Shown one piece after another: positions 26,500 to 36,204 of a stretch of DNA of 64,000 nucleotides; position 1 is the first letter of the stretch, and the number at the start of each line of letters is the position of its first letter. Origin of the DNA: Flavobacteriales bacterium UBA4466 (GTDB taxonomy: Bacteria; Bacteroidota; Bacteroidia; Flavobacteriales_D; Crocinitomicaceae); the NCBI GenBank assembly GCA_905182335.1, contig CAJJBE010000005.1, forward strand, positions 197,005-261,004. The letters run 5' to 3'. A program made the position numbers and the translations under genes. The notes beneath the pieces are model-generated. The model was given only the letters and a program-made list of their open reading frames with translations, made no database searches and was not told the origin of the DNA.

Positions 26500-27736
26500 T
26501 AACCTTTATAATGTTTTTAGAGCTTGCTCTTGCAATCGATTTTCTTCCTATCGTTAATCCGATACACCAATGAATCTCGTTATTGTCATGTAAGATAATT
26601 ACAGATTTCTTTTGAGTTGTTGTAAGTTTTGCATCTGATATGACATCTGAAACAAGTTTAGATCCTTTCATTCCAATTAGGAAAATACGGTCGCCAATGT
26701 TCCATGGTCTCAATTGCAGCGCTCCGGAGATTTTATCTTTGTCCAAATAGATTACATTTTTATCAAAGTCATTTGGTAACGAACCAACCTGTTCTACGGT
26801 GAATTTAAGGTTCCGATTTTGTTGACTTTCTTTTTGCTCAAGTAAGACATCACCTTCATTAATCAGCCAATTATCTCCCCATTTAATCTTCTTGCCTTTT
26901 TGTGCTTTACAGAGCTTTAAAAGTTCACTTATGTATTTCGCAGGCTGATTTAATTGACGTAAAAACTCAATTGACTCAAAGTTATTTAGTTTTTTTAGAG
27001 ATTCAATTTCAATCAATCCTCGTTGAATGAATCCTTGAGTTAATGGAGTTATTTTCTCCATAATTTCTTCTTGTTTTTTTTGAAAGTATTGAATTAGTGT
27101 TAATACACTTTTATCAATGCTTGGAATTTCTGATTTGATTTCAGGAAGAACGATATTTCTCAATAAGTTTCTTCGGTACTTATTGGAAGCATTGGTTTTA
27201 TCTTCTCGCCAGTCAATTTTATCTGCCTTCGCAAGCTCAATGATTTCAGCACGAGAAAAATCTAGCAAAGGGCGAATGATGTTATTGTGCTCTTTTAACA
27301 TGCAGGACAAACCCATTATCCCAGCTTTACGACCTATATTTAAAAAGAAGGTCTCTACCTGATCGTCCTGATGATGTCCTAATGCGATATAATTATTTGG
27401 ATTGGAATATATAATATGTTTGAACCAATCGTATCGTTCATTACGAGCAATTTCTTGTAAGTTGCCCCCGTCTTCTAATTGGTTTTGAAGACAAACCGTT
27501 TTTTGAAGACAAGTAATTCGTTCCCGACCACAGAAAGACTTCACAAAAAGAGCATCTAAATCAGAGTCTTTTCCTCTAAGTTGATAGTTGATGTGAATTA
27601 CGATTACCTTAAACCCCAGTCGTTTTAGCAAAATAGCAAGAACAGTAGAATCAACCCCAGCACTACAGGAAACATAGATGGTTTTTCCTTTTAAGTGGCC
27701 CCATTTATTAGCGATATGTGTACTAATATCAAGCAT
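26489..27736 (-). CDS. tilS: tRNA(Ile)-lysidine synthase
   Basis: TilS converts C34 of tRNA-Ile(CAU) to lysidine. The 415-residue protein has an N-terminal PP-loop ATPase, YVSCSAGVDST (residues 21-31; the usual SGGxDS is SAGVDS), GHHQDDQVETFFLN, the MGLSCM and IIRPLLDFSR loops, and the tRNA-binding NASNKYRRNLLRN. A C-terminal domain carries LQLRPWNIGDRI and MKGSKLVSDVISDAK. Its start overlaps the pabB stop by 8 bases, so the two are one operon. It is essential in most bacteria. Confidence 0.94.
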   Translation of the reverse strand: MLDISTHIANKWGHLKGKTIYVSCSAGVDSTVLAILLKRLGFKVIVIHINYQLRGKDSDLDALFVKSFCGRERITCLQKTVCLQNQLEDGGNLQEIARNERYDWFKHIIYSNPNNYIALGHHQDDQVETFFLNIGRKAGIMGLSCMLKEHNNIIRPLLDFSRAEIIELAKADKIDWREDKTNASNKYRRNLLRNIVLPEIKSEIPSIDKSVLTLIQYFQKKQEEIMEKITPLTQGFIQRGLIEIESLKKLNNFESIEFLRQLNQPAKYISELLKLCKAQKGKKIKWGDNWLINEGDVLLEQKESQQNRNLKFTVEQVGSLPNDFDKNVIYLDKDKISGALQLRPWNIGDRIFLIGMKGSKLVSDVISDAKLTTTQKKSVIILHDNNEIHWCIGLTIGRKSIARASSKNIIKVTIS

Positions 27737-28931
27737 TCATCTGATCTAAAATCCCTTTAACTTTCACCAAACATTCTTCATATTCTCCTTCTGGAGTTGA
27801 TTTAATGGTGATAGCCCCCCCAACTGGGCAGGATAAGTATTTCGATTGCTTGTTATAAATCAATGTTCGAATTACAACGTTCAAATCAAAATTGCCATTT
27901 GGCTGTAAATATCCAATTGATCCTGAATAGATTCCACGTTGAAAATCTTCATGTTCTTCAATGAGATTCATGGCGTTAAACTTTGGAGCGCCAGTCATTG
28001 AACCCATTGGAAAAGTAGCATTAATAACTTCTTTAAACGTAAGAGATTCTGAAACTTCGCATGAAATTGTGGATATCATTTGATGGACGGTTTCGAATGA
28101 GTGAATACCGAACAACTCATCTACTTGAACAGACCCCGGTGTTGCAATGCGCGACAGATCATTTCGAACTAGATCCACAATCATAACATTCTCAGAGCGT
28201 TCTTTTGGGTCCGACAATAATGCTTTCTTCAAAGCTTCATCTTCCTCTTTAGTCTTCCCGCGTTTCTTTGTTCCTTTAATTGGAGAGGAATAGATGCGAT
28301 TTCCTTTTTTACAAATAAAGTTTTCTGGACTTCCACAAAACAGTGTGAAATCATCAATATTCATATAAGAAGAATAAGGTGCTTTTGTGATTTTATTCAG
28401 CTTGAAGTAGGTATTCAATGGATCTTTTATCTCGACATTTTTTGCAAAAAATTCTTGACAGTAATTTACTTCATAAATGTTTCCTTGTTGAATCTCTTCT
28501 TGAAGTTGGATGACATGCTTGATGTAATCTTCTTTTGATGTTCTTGGATTCAATTTATATGGAAAAGGTGGATAGTTTTGATCGCGTTCTTTCTTTAGGA
28601 AATGGTGAATGAAATCCGAAGTTTTTTCGTTTTCAGTCCCCTGAACGAAATTTAATTTTCCTGAATCGAAGCGAACAACTGTTTCAGGGACCCAAAGAAT
28701 TGCTTTTGGGAAATCCAAAGAATCAAGGCTGTTTGATTCTAATGATTTAATTTCATTTTTCAGATCATAGCTAAGGCACATAAAGATGTACTTATCCTTT
28801 TGATCATCTATGAATGATTGAATTGCGTCAATGGCAATACTTTCTGTAATTTTAACCATCGGGCCATCGCCGAAAGCTAAAATGGAAATGCCATTATTGC
28901 TATTCAAATATGAAATTGGAATTTGATTCAT
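27729..28931 (-). CDS. pabB: Aminodeoxychorismate synthase component I
   Basis: The 400-residue chorismate-binding enzyme makes 4-amino-4-deoxychorismate for folate. It has EVNYCQEFFA, FCGSPENF, the PabB-type lysine motif SSPIKGTKKRG (TrpE has Ala in place of Lys), NVMIVDLVRNDLS, FETVHQMISTI, FPMGSMTGAPK, and the end IYSGSIGYL. It is shorter than E. coli PabB because the N-terminal domain is reduced. The glutaminase PabA is not in the window. It is followed by tilS with an 8-base overlap. Confidence 0.92.
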   Translation of the reverse strand: MNQIPISYLNSNNGISILAFGDGPMVKITESIAIDAIQSFIDDQKDKYIFMCLSYDLKNEIKSLESNSLDSLDFPKAILWVPETVVRFDSGKLNFVQGTENEKTSDFIHHFLKKERDQNYPPFPYKLNPRTSKEDYIKHVIQLQEEIQQGNIYEVNYCQEFFAKNVEIKDPLNTYFKLNKITKAPYSSYMNIDDFTLFCGSPENFICKKGNRIYSSPIKGTKKRGKTKEEDEALKKALLSDPKERSENVMIVDLVRNDLSRIATPGSVQVDELFGIHSFETVHQMISTISCEVSESLTFKEVINATFPMGSMTGAPKFNAMNLIEEHEDFQRGIYSGSIGYLQPNGNFDLNVVIRTLIYNKQSKYLSCPVGGAITIKSTPEGEYEECLVKVKGILDQMNA

Positions 28932-28990
28932 CCGATGAATTTAAGAATACTGGGTCTATTTAGTGTTAAAATATATTTGTTTGAATTTTC

Positions 28991-30319
28991 TTATTTCTGC
29001 ATTGGGTATGCTAATCCGATTTTACCTGACATCTTATAAATCTCCAAATATGTATCCATTCGGTTAAATAGATTTTCGTAATGTTGAATCATCGTATTTT
29101 GATAGGTAGTTTGGAAACTTGCCAAATTAATAGAATTTATTGTACCTAAATTGTAACGATCTTCTGCTAATTTGTATGCTTTTTCAGCATAGATAACATT
29201 CTCTTGAGAAATAGAAGCTAGTTGTACTCTTACACTGTAAAGCTCAATCAAGTTTTGAAGCGTATTCGAAAGTGATTTTTTCATGTTTTCTAAACTCAAC
29301 TCAGCAATTTCCTCTTGGATCATTGAGACTTCAACAGCACGTTTGTTTTTCCAATTATTAAATAAAGTATAGCGAAGGTTTAAGTTTCCATAGTATGAAA
29401 GACTTTGTGTTTCTATTTCAAGGTTAGAGTCTTTTAAATTTCTAATTTTTGACCATCCTGGATTCGCTCCCGCTTGAAAGCTTAGTGTAGGGTATAAAAA
29501 CGAACGCTGTAAGCCAGTCTGTGTATTTTGTAATTTTAAAGAAATGTACTGATTCTTTAGATTTTGATTGTTAGCAAACATTTCGACTTTAGCATCATTG
29601 AAATTTACATCACCTAAAGCGAGATCAATTTCATCCGTTAAAATAAAGTCATTGTAAGTTGTGTCATTCATCAATAGGATGAGGTTACGCATGGAGTTTT
29701 TGTAAGAGATATCTTGTATTAAATAGTTTGTGCTATCTGTTAAGTATTGATTTCTAAACTGCAAGGATTCAAGTGAAGTTGAGCTGCTGTATTTTTCCTT
29801 CAATTTATAGTACTTAAAACGTTTCCGTGATATTTCCATAATATCCGAAAATAAAACTTTTCGATCCTTTTGTAGTTGAACCGTGTAGTATGCTTTTAAT
29901 ACGTCCTGTATCGTGTTTTCTATTACAGCGGTTACATTATTTGCACTTTGCTTTTCAAGTTGCTCTAGTCGTTGCTTAGACATCTTAACTCTGAAGCCAC
30001 TAAAAATATTCCAATTTAAACTCAATGAAGGATTAAAACTCTGTGATAAAATTATTCCTGGTGTAAACGTAAATGGGTTATTGGTATTATCCTGAACTAC
30101 ATTATTCTGAGCAATAACCAAATCCACGGTTGGAAACAATCCCGCTTCAGACCAGTTATTGTTTTTCTGTATAATGTCTAATTGTTTTTCAGAAATCAAT
30201 ATTTGATAATTATTTTCTAATGATATAAACACGGCTTCTGTTGCCGACAAGTCTCTTTGTCCAAAACTGTATGAACAAACGAAGAGTAATGCGATTATAC
30301 TAGTTGTTTTCAAAGTCAT
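28991..30319 (-). CDS. TolC-family outer-membrane efflux protein
   Basis: The 442-residue protein has a signal peptide (ending YSFGQ) and two TolC repeats rich in long helices, including NYQILISEKQLDIIQKNNNW, SLSLNWNIFSGFR, TLFNNWKNKRAVE and AEDRYNLGTINSINLASFQT. It should form the outer-membrane channel for the adjacent pump. Its ATG lies 20 bases inside the 3' end of the RND gene, so translation is coupled. It is the last gene of the adaptor-pump-channel operon. Confidence 0.92.
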   Translation of the reverse strand: MTLKTTSIIALLFVCSYSFGQRDLSATEAVFISLENNYQILISEKQLDIIQKNNNWSEAGLFPTVDLVIAQNNVVQDNTNNPFTFTPGIILSQSFNPSLSLNWNIFSGFRVKMSKQRLEQLEKQSANNVTAVIENTIQDVLKAYYTVQLQKDRKVLFSDIMEISRKRFKYYKLKEKYSSSTSLESLQFRNQYLTDSTNYLIQDISYKNSMRNLILLMNDTTYNDFILTDEIDLALGDVNFNDAKVEMFANNQNLKNQYISLKLQNTQTGLQRSFLYPTLSFQAGANPGWSKIRNLKDSNLEIETQSLSYYGNLNLRYTLFNNWKNKRAVEVSMIQEEIAELSLENMKKSLSNTLQNLIELYSVRVQLASISQENVIYAEKAYKLAEDRYNLGTINSINLASFQTTYQNTMIQHYENLFNRMDTYLEIYKMSGKIGLAYPMQK

Positions 30320-33300
30320 GTTGATTCTTCTCTAATTTTAATACTGGTTCAACCGAACGTGGATCGATGTTTCTTTCTCCTGTTGAAATCCGTCTAAAAG
30401 TTCGTCTAAAGCCGTTCCACATTAAAATAGCAGCCGGGTAAAAGAATAAGATAAAGATTGTTCCAAACAATACGCCAAAAGCAATAGAAGCTGCCATTGG
30501 GATTAAGAATTGTGCTTGCATACTTGTTTCCGAAATAATAGGAAGTAGCCCCGCAACAGTGGTAAGTGATGTTAAAATAATTGGACGGAATCGAGATTCA
30601 GCGGCACCAATAGCTGCAGTTTTCACATCGTTTCCTTCTAGTAATAGACCATTATATCGATCTAAGAAAACAATAGCATCATTAATCAATACACCTGTTA
30701 ATGCAATCATGCCAAATGCGGACAATATTGAAACTGGAATACCGATTAACCCATGTCCTAAAATAGCTCCACCGACTCCTGCAGGGATAACAAGCATAAT
30801 TAATATTGAGCTACTTACACTATTAAAGTGGAGTGTCAGAATTATAAACATAATAATGATCCCGATAATGCCAACATATTGCATTGAGTTTGCCGTTTTT
30901 TGACTGCGCTCAAATTGACCCAAACGCTTTGTTTGAATGTCTGGATATGCTTGAATTATTTTTGGTAATATTGAGTCAGAAATAACGGTATTTATTGTCC
31001 CAACCTGGTCCGGATCAATACATTCAGCATCAACTTTAACGATACGCTGACCATCCCGTCTTTTTAGTGATTCTGGTGCACGACCTAAGCTAAAGTCACA
31101 GATTTCTTTTAGCGGAATAGCTAAGCCTGTCATGGATTTTACTTTCATATCTTCAAGGTCAGAAAGTGAACTTCTATCGCCTGCAGGATACCTTACCCAA
31201 ATTTTTACTTCATCCGTACCGATAATAACACGCTGTGCTTCTTGACCGAAGAAACATTGTCTTACTTGACTTAGAACCTCATTTTTAGAAAGTCCGTAGA
31301 TGTCAGCCTCAGGTCTCATTTTCAGATAGACTTCATTTTTACCTGGAGGCATATTATCTTTGATATTAATTACACCATCCATTTTTGAAAGCTCATCTTT
31401 GAAAAGGTCTCGAGCTCCAATTAAACTAGTTTCGTTTTGAGATGTTAATCCAACCTCAACTTCTTTTCCAAATCGATTAAATCCACCAACATATGTGTCC
31501 TGTGCTAATTGTCCAACAGGAATTACATTTATACGGGCAATAATTCGATTCATTAAGGTATCTACAGGAGTTTTAGTTTCTTCTCCGTTGAAAAACACTT
31601 GAACCATAGAAGCATGATCACCACCTTGACCGAGATTCATTGCGAAGCCAATGTTACTTGAGAAATAAGTTAAAAGTGAATCACCTGTTTCTTGAATAAT
31701 CCTATCATTTTCTTCAAATAGAATTTGCGTAGCCGTAGTAATAAATTTTTTTGATTTCTCTTTGTTGTCTCCTGGTTTATAGGCGGCTTCAATTGTGAAG
31801 AAGTCAGGTTGAATATCCGGAAAGAAAGTCGCTGAAATTGTACCATTAAACAAAAGTAATATCATTATGGCTGTAAATGCTAATGGAAAAAAGAATCCCA
31901 GACGATACCATTTTGTTTTTTTTGTTCCTAGAATATTTTTAATAGAAGATTTAAACCAATTGTCGCGAACATATTTAATTCCTTTATCTGCTCCACCACG
32001 AATAAATGATTCTATTGGTGATTTAGCAAATCCGTTAAAAAACAATAACGCTCCAACAATGATTACAGTAAAAGGAAAAAGCATAATAGCTAGGCTAGCT
32101 TCCGCTGGAATAATACGTGTTCCAATGAAAATAACAACTATTCCAATCGCCATGAATAAAATCCCCTTCAATGAAGAGTATGAAGTATTCTTCTCTTGGC
32201 TAAGTACTTTTTTATGACCTAAGTGAGCAGGTAAAATAATGAATGCTTCAAATAAGGAGAATGCCAAGCACGAAATTACTACAAAAGCCATTTCTCGCAT
32301 CATTTCAAGCCCTTCAACAAAGAGTAATATTGAGAATGCTACAATAGTGGTAATAACAGATGAGAAAACCGAAGGTAAAACTTCCATTGTGCCATCAAGT
32401 GCAGCTTTATGAGGAGATTTACCTTTTTCAAAATGAGTGTAAATGTTTTCAGCAATAACAATTCCATCATCAACCAATATCCCGACAACGAGGATCATTC
32501 CGAAAAGAGAAATCATATTGATTGACATTCCATAAGGCATACCAAAGATGAACATCCCTAAGAATGAAAATGGAATACCAAAAGCTACCCAAGCTGATAG
32601 CTTAAGATTTAAGAAAAGGCCAAGGAACAAAAGAACTAATACAAGTCCCATGATTCCATTGCTTGTCAAAAGGTCTATGCGCTCATTAAGCATACTGTTG
32701 AACTCATAAAAAATATTGAATTGAAAACCAGGGTTTTGTTCGTCAAACTTCTCTTTGTAAGTATACAGCTCGTCTGTAATGCGCTTGATGTCTTGGTCTG
32801 TTGTCTTTTCAATTTGAAATGACACTGCAGGTTTTCCATTATAATTTGCTTCTTGTGAACCTTCAGAGTACCCCAGTTTTACATCAGCTACATTACCAAC
32901 AGTTACTTTGTCTCCTGACCTTGATGTTCTTACAGTAATTTTAGAAATATCTTCTTCTGTTGTTCCCCTGCTGTTTGACCGTACATTCATGTCTTGAACA
33001 CCACCCCGAATTATTCCTGTAGTAATATCAATATTTTTGGTTCCAATTGCTAAGGCAATTTCTTGAATTGAAATGTTATACCGTAACAAATCTTGCTCGC
33101 GAACATTGATACTGATTTCCTTTTCGGGAAACCCATTTTTAGTGATTTGAGTGATTTCTTTTGTATTTAGCAGATCACGCTCTACTTGAGATGCAATGTC
33201 AATAAGCTCTGTAGTTTTTGAATCATTACTCTTTGCGGAAACACCAATAAACGCAACAACAGATCCCATTCCACCAGACTCTTGTTTGTTTACAATTGGC

Positions 33301-33674
33301 CGTTCAGCTCCCTGAGGGAATGAGTTAATCGAGTTTACTGAGTTTTCAATTTTACCGAGTAATTCATCGATGTCAGTATCCGTATACGCTTTAATTGAAA
33401 CTTGAGAGAAGTTCTCTGAAGAAGTTGAATTTATTTCTTCAATTCCAGACAATCCTTTTACGGCTTGTTCAACTTTTATGGTTACCCCTTTTTCCATTTC
33501 TACAGGAGAGGCCCCGGGATAAAAGACAGAGACATAAATCTGTGTCGGTTCCATTTCAGGGAAGAACGAACGCTTCATTGTAAATATGGAAAACAATCCG
33601 AACATGAGGACAATTGCAATTGCTGCATTACCCCAAACCGGGCGATTTATAAAAAATTGTATTACCTTTCTCAT
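30300..33674 (-). CDS. RND efflux permease (AcrB/HAE1-like inner-membrane pump)
   Basis: The roughly 1124-residue transporter starts MRKVIQFFINRPVWGN (ATG 33674; the frame extends ten codons upstream into the adaptor gene). It has the two large periplasmic domains and twelve membrane segments expected of RND pumps. These include the TM4 acid motif GILVDDGIVIAENIYTHFEKG with the proton-relay Asp pair, and the matching TALTGVLINDAIVFLDRYN in the second half. An insertion of extra hydrophobic segments around residues 500-620 makes it longer than AcrB. The substrate is unknown; lipids, drugs or bile-like compounds are possible. It follows the adaptor by 10 bases. Confidence 0.93.
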   Translation of the reverse strand: MRKVIQFFINRPVWGNAAIAIVLMFGLFSIFTMKRSFFPEMEPTQIYVSVFYPGASPVEMEKGVTIKVEQAVKGLSGIEEINSTSSENFSQVSIKAYTDTDIDELLGKIENSVNSINSFPQGAERPIVNKQESGGMGSVVAFIGVSAKSNDSKTTELIDIASQVERDLLNTKEITQITKNGFPEKEISINVREQDLLRYNISIQEIALAIGTKNIDITTGIIRGGVQDMNVRSNSRGTTEEDISKITVRTSRSGDKVTVGNVADVKLGYSEGSQEANYNGKPAVSFQIEKTTDQDIKRITDELYTYKEKFDEQNPGFQFNIFYEFNSMLNERIDLLTSNGIMGLVLVLLFLGLFLNLKLSAWVAFGIPFSFLGMFIFGMPYGMSINMISLFGMILVVGILVDDGIVIAENIYTHFEKGKSPHKAALDGTMEVLPSVFSSVITTIVAFSILLFVEGLEMMREMAFVVISCLAFSLFEAFIILPAHLGHKKVLSQEKNTSYSSLKGILFMAIGIVVIFIGTRIIPAEASLAIMLFPFTVIIVGALLFFNGFAKSPIESFIRGGADKGIKYVRDNWFKSSIKNILGTKKTKWYRLGFFFPLAFTAIMILLLFNGTISATFFPDIQPDFFTIEAAYKPGDNKEKSKKFITTATQILFEENDRIIQETGDSLLTYFSSNIGFAMNLGQGGDHASMVQVFFNGEETKTPVDTLMNRIIARINVIPVGQLAQDTYVGGFNRFGKEVEVGLTSQNETSLIGARDLFKDELSKMDGVINIKDNMPPGKNEVYLKMRPEADIYGLSKNEVLSQVRQCFFGQEAQRVIIGTDEVKIWVRYPAGDRSSLSDLEDMKVKSMTGLAIPLKEICDFSLGRAPESLKRRDGQRIVKVDAECIDPDQVGTINTVISDSILPKIIQAYPDIQTKRLGQFERSQKTANSMQYVGIIGIIIMFIILTLHFNSVSSSILIMLVIPAGVGGAILGHGLIGIPVSILSAFGMIALTGVLINDAIVFLDRYNGLLLEGNDVKTAAIGAAESRFRPIILTSLTTVAGLLPIISETSMQAQFLIPMAASIAFGVLFGTIFILFFYPAAILMWNGFRRTFRRISTGERNIDPRSVEPVLKLEKNQHDFENN

Positions 33675-33684
33675 AATAATATTA

Positions 33685-34803
33685 TTATCGAGTAATCCCC
33701 TCATATTTGACTTTACTATCTACCTCTTCAACTTGCTCTAAAAGTATAAGTTGGCCATCAGTTAACCCTGTAACGAAAACGGAGTCTGGCTTTGCTCCAT
33801 TGATCAATACATCGATATATTGTAATGTATTCTTTTCTAAGAATCGAACCTTGTTGTTTTTTACTGAAGCTCGTGGTAAGGTCATTGTTTCTTTTGTTGC
33901 TTCTTTATTAATTGAAACATTGACAAACATTCCGTTGTAAATCTTTTTCCCCTCTCTTGGTTTTATAGAATAGTACACATCAGCTGATTGTGTTTGTTGA
34001 TTTATCACATTAGATATCCGGATGATTTTCCCATCAGCGATATTCTTACCTGAAGCATCTTGAAAATCAGCATTACTCATGTTTTTGTACATGTCTAGAT
34101 CGGTCATTGAAATCGGTACTTTGACTTCGAATTCACCAGTCTTTGCAATTTTAGCAATTTGTCCACCAGGATTTGCAATTGAACCTGGTTCAGCATATGT
34201 CGTAATGATTGTTCCTGAAAACGGAGCTATGTATAAGTATTTCTCCATACGTGACTCTTGACTTTTTAGGTTGTAATATTCTGTAATGATATTACGACTG
34301 GTCATGAACATGTGCTCTTTCTTATTTTTGAATATTGGAAGTTCCGGCATTATTTTGCTTGGTGTTAAGTCATCGATAAACTGAAGCCATTTAGATTTCT
34401 CTGTAGGGTAGTCTAATTCGATGTCTGGTAAAGCATTAAGTAATAAGTTTGAAAGAGAAGATTTTCGAGCACTTAAAGCATAGAATGCCTCTTCATTATT
34501 TACTTTATAAAGAATTTGGCCTTTTCTGAAATTACTCCCAGGTTTCATTGTGGCGAATCCTTGCTCAAGTTTGCCTTGAACTTCAAATGATACAATTATT
34601 TCAGAATTCGATGTTATCTGACCGTATGATATTAACGTCATTTTCGTGAGTTGGTTTTTAACCTTTCTCACAGGGACGTAAATCACAGATTGCTCTTCTT
34701 TAATGGTCTTTGAATATTCCTTCTTGTTATTCGATAGAGCTATGTATATAACCCCTGTTAGCACAAGAAATACAAGCATTAAAACTATTTGACTTCTTTT
34801 CAT
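33685..34803 (-). CDS. RND periplasmic adaptor (HlyD/AcrA family)
   Basis: The 372-residue membrane-fusion protein has an N-terminal anchor (QIVLMLVFLVLTGVIYIAL), the barrel-sandwich halves (ISFEVQGKLEQGFATMKPGS and YLYIAPFSGTIITTYAEPGS), a short helical hairpin, and a beta-barrel with MFVNVSINKEA. It links the RND pump to the TolC channel across the periplasm. It is the first gene of the operon and the promoter must lie in the 234-base gap to 35037. No regulator gene is adjacent. Confidence 0.92.
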   Translation of the reverse strand: MKRSQIVLMLVFLVLTGVIYIALSNNKKEYSKTIKEEQSVIYVPVRKVKNQLTKMTLISYGQITSNSEIIVSFEVQGKLEQGFATMKPGSNFRKGQILYKVNNEEAFYALSARKSSLSNLLLNALPDIELDYPTEKSKWLQFIDDLTPSKIMPELPIFKNKKEHMFMTSRNIITEYYNLKSQESRMEKYLYIAPFSGTIITTYAEPGSIANPGGQIAKIAKTGEFEVKVPISMTDLDMYKNMSNADFQDASGKNIADGKIIRISNVINQQTQSADVYYSIKPREGKKIYNGMFVNVSINKEATKETMTLPRASVKNNKVRFLEKNTLQYIDVLINGAKPDSVFVTGLTDGQLILLEQVEEVDSKVKYEGITR

Positions 34804-34931
34804 TTGAATGGATGTTATTAATCAATACAAAAGTACTATTTGATAGCATACACAATAGGTTAAAAGAGGATAAATAGATCTATTATGTGTTGAGCAGCAT
34901 TAATAGATGATAAGCCGTTATTTATTATGAT

Positions 34932-34962
34932 TGTGGATAAGTGTTGAAAAAAATGTTGATAA
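34932..34962. promoter_or_regulatory. DnaA-box-like pair in the gap upstream of the RND operon
   Basis: TGTGGATAA (34932-34940) is the exact reverse complement of the DnaA box TTATCCACA. TGTTGATAA (34954-34962) differs by one base, in the same orientation, with a TTGAAAAAAA tract between them. The surrounding 234-base gap is AT-rich. This could be a DnaA-binding region (regulatory or part of an origin) or coincidence; I cannot test it here. Confidence 0.4.
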
Positions 34963-35000
34963 CCAAAAAGTGGCCATCTTAGAGCTCGCTATGGCTTTAT

Positions 35001-35008
35001 TATATTTG
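35001..35008 (+). promoter_or_regulatory. Candidate -7 box (TATATTTG)
   Basis: TATATTTG matches TAnnTTTG exactly, 30 bases before the ATG at 35038. No TTG is found at the ideal upstream spacing. Confidence 0.4.
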
Positions 35009-35037
35009 TAATAACTACTTCATTCAACCTAAAAGAA

Positions 35038-35577
35038 ATGTTTGGAACCCTTCTAAAGAAAAAGGTTAGCGACGAAAAGTTGGCAAATGTGTTTATCAAT
35101 GGATTATTTAGCTCTATTGATAATGGTTTTCCTATTGTTGCAGAATTCATCAATGATGACAATGCTTTTGTTCTGTCTCCTAATATTCCTCAAAATAATA
35201 ATTACGAATTCTCATTAATAATAATAGTAGGGAATTTATCTTTCTTAGAAAGTGCATTTGACCCAGATCAGGCTAGCCGGGTTGAGTTATTGGTTTATAG
35301 TAAGTTAGCCAAAGCTTATGAAATGACTATAAGCGAGTTTAAGCAGTTGGTTAAGGATTACAAACGTTTAATTTGTCGATTAAATCACCCGTCTAGAAAT
35401 ATGGTTTATGCAATGTCGAAAGGTATCTTTGACAAGTATGCACTGTATAATTTTCAAGATGAGTATTTCAAACGTATGCAATCTCCAAATCCATTGTTCT
35501 TGAAAAGAATGGATGAGATCGTTGAGAATTTCGTTTGGGATTGGGATGCTTTCTTTAAAAAGTATCGTTTAGATTAA
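35038..35577 (+). CDS. Hypothetical protein of unknown function
   Basis: The 179-residue soluble protein has no signal or membrane segment. Its middle has a hydrophobic strand pair (YEFSLIIIVGNLSFLE), then helices with MTISEFKQLVKDYKRLIC, HPSRNMVYAMSKGIFDKY and a Trp/Phe-rich C-terminus (NFVWDWDAFFKKYRL). I do not recognise a family. The codon usage looks like its neighbours, so it is probably a real, lineage-restricted gene. Its 3' end overlaps rsmG by 4 bases tail to tail. The DnaA-box-like words lie just upstream. Confidence 0.65.
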   Translation: MFGTLLKKKVSDEKLANVFINGLFSSIDNGFPIVAEFINDDNAFVLSPNIPQNNNYEFSLIIIVGNLSFLESAFDPDQASRVELLVYSKLAKAYEMTISEFKQLVKDYKRLICRLNHPSRNMVYAMSKGIFDKYALYNFQDEYFKRMQSPNPLFLKRMDEIVENFVWDWDAFFKKYRLD

Positions 35578-36203
35578 TTTCGAATGTAAACAACTTTCTT
35601 TGTTTCGAAGAAGAGTTCAGGATAAAACGTTTTTATATCAAAATATTGAATCGCTTTTTTAACAGAAGCCATTTCTTCTTGTAGATCCCCTCCTTTTAAA
35701 TAAAGGATTCCATTCTTTAATTCGTTTTTATTTTCTTTTAGAAACTTTCCTTTTGTCCAAATAAGAAAGGTTGGCATTGCTGTTACGGCACGGCTAACTA
35801 TAAAATCAAACTGTTTATTTATTTTTTCTGCACGCTCGTGAGTTGCGCTAACGTTTTTCAGTCCAAGTGTGGCGGAGATTTCTTTTACTACCTTAATTTT
35901 CTTTCCAATGGAATCAACCAATAAGAAATTACAATTTGGAAAAAGGATTGCAAGTGGAATTCCAGGAAATCCTCCTCCGGTACCCACGTCCATTATTCTA
36001 GTTCCATCTACAAATGTGGTGATTTTGGCAATAGCGAGAGAGTGCATTACATGCCGCTCGTAGAAGTTTTCAGTATCTTTTCTGGATATTATGTTGATTT
36101 GACTGTTCCAGTCATTGTAAAGCTCTTGAAGTCTTCCGAATTGTTCTTTTTGATCTTCAGTTAAATTTGGAAATTGAGATAAGATTAGATCAATACCGAT
36201 CAT
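35574..36203 (-). CDS. rsmG: 16S rRNA (guanine-N7)-methyltransferase RsmG
   Basis: RsmG methylates G527 of 16S rRNA. The 209-residue protein has NIISRKDTENFYERHVMHSL, the SAM-binding MDVGTGGGFPGIPLAI, LVDSIGKKIKVV, and DFIVSRAVTAM, all diagnostic of the family (formerly GidB). It begins 1 base after the upstream sigma-factor stop, so it is the last gene of a three-gene run with the glycosyltransferase and sigma factor. Confidence 0.96.
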   Translation of the reverse strand: MIGIDLILSQFPNLTEDQKEQFGRLQELYNDWNSQINIISRKDTENFYERHVMHSLAIAKITTFVDGTRIMDVGTGGGFPGIPLAILFPNCNFLLVDSIGKKIKVVKEISATLGLKNVSATHERAEKINKQFDFIVSRAVTAMPTFLIWTKGKFLKENKNELKNGILYLKGGDLQEEMASVKKAIQYFDIKTFYPELFFETKKVVYIRN

Positions 36204-36204
36204 G

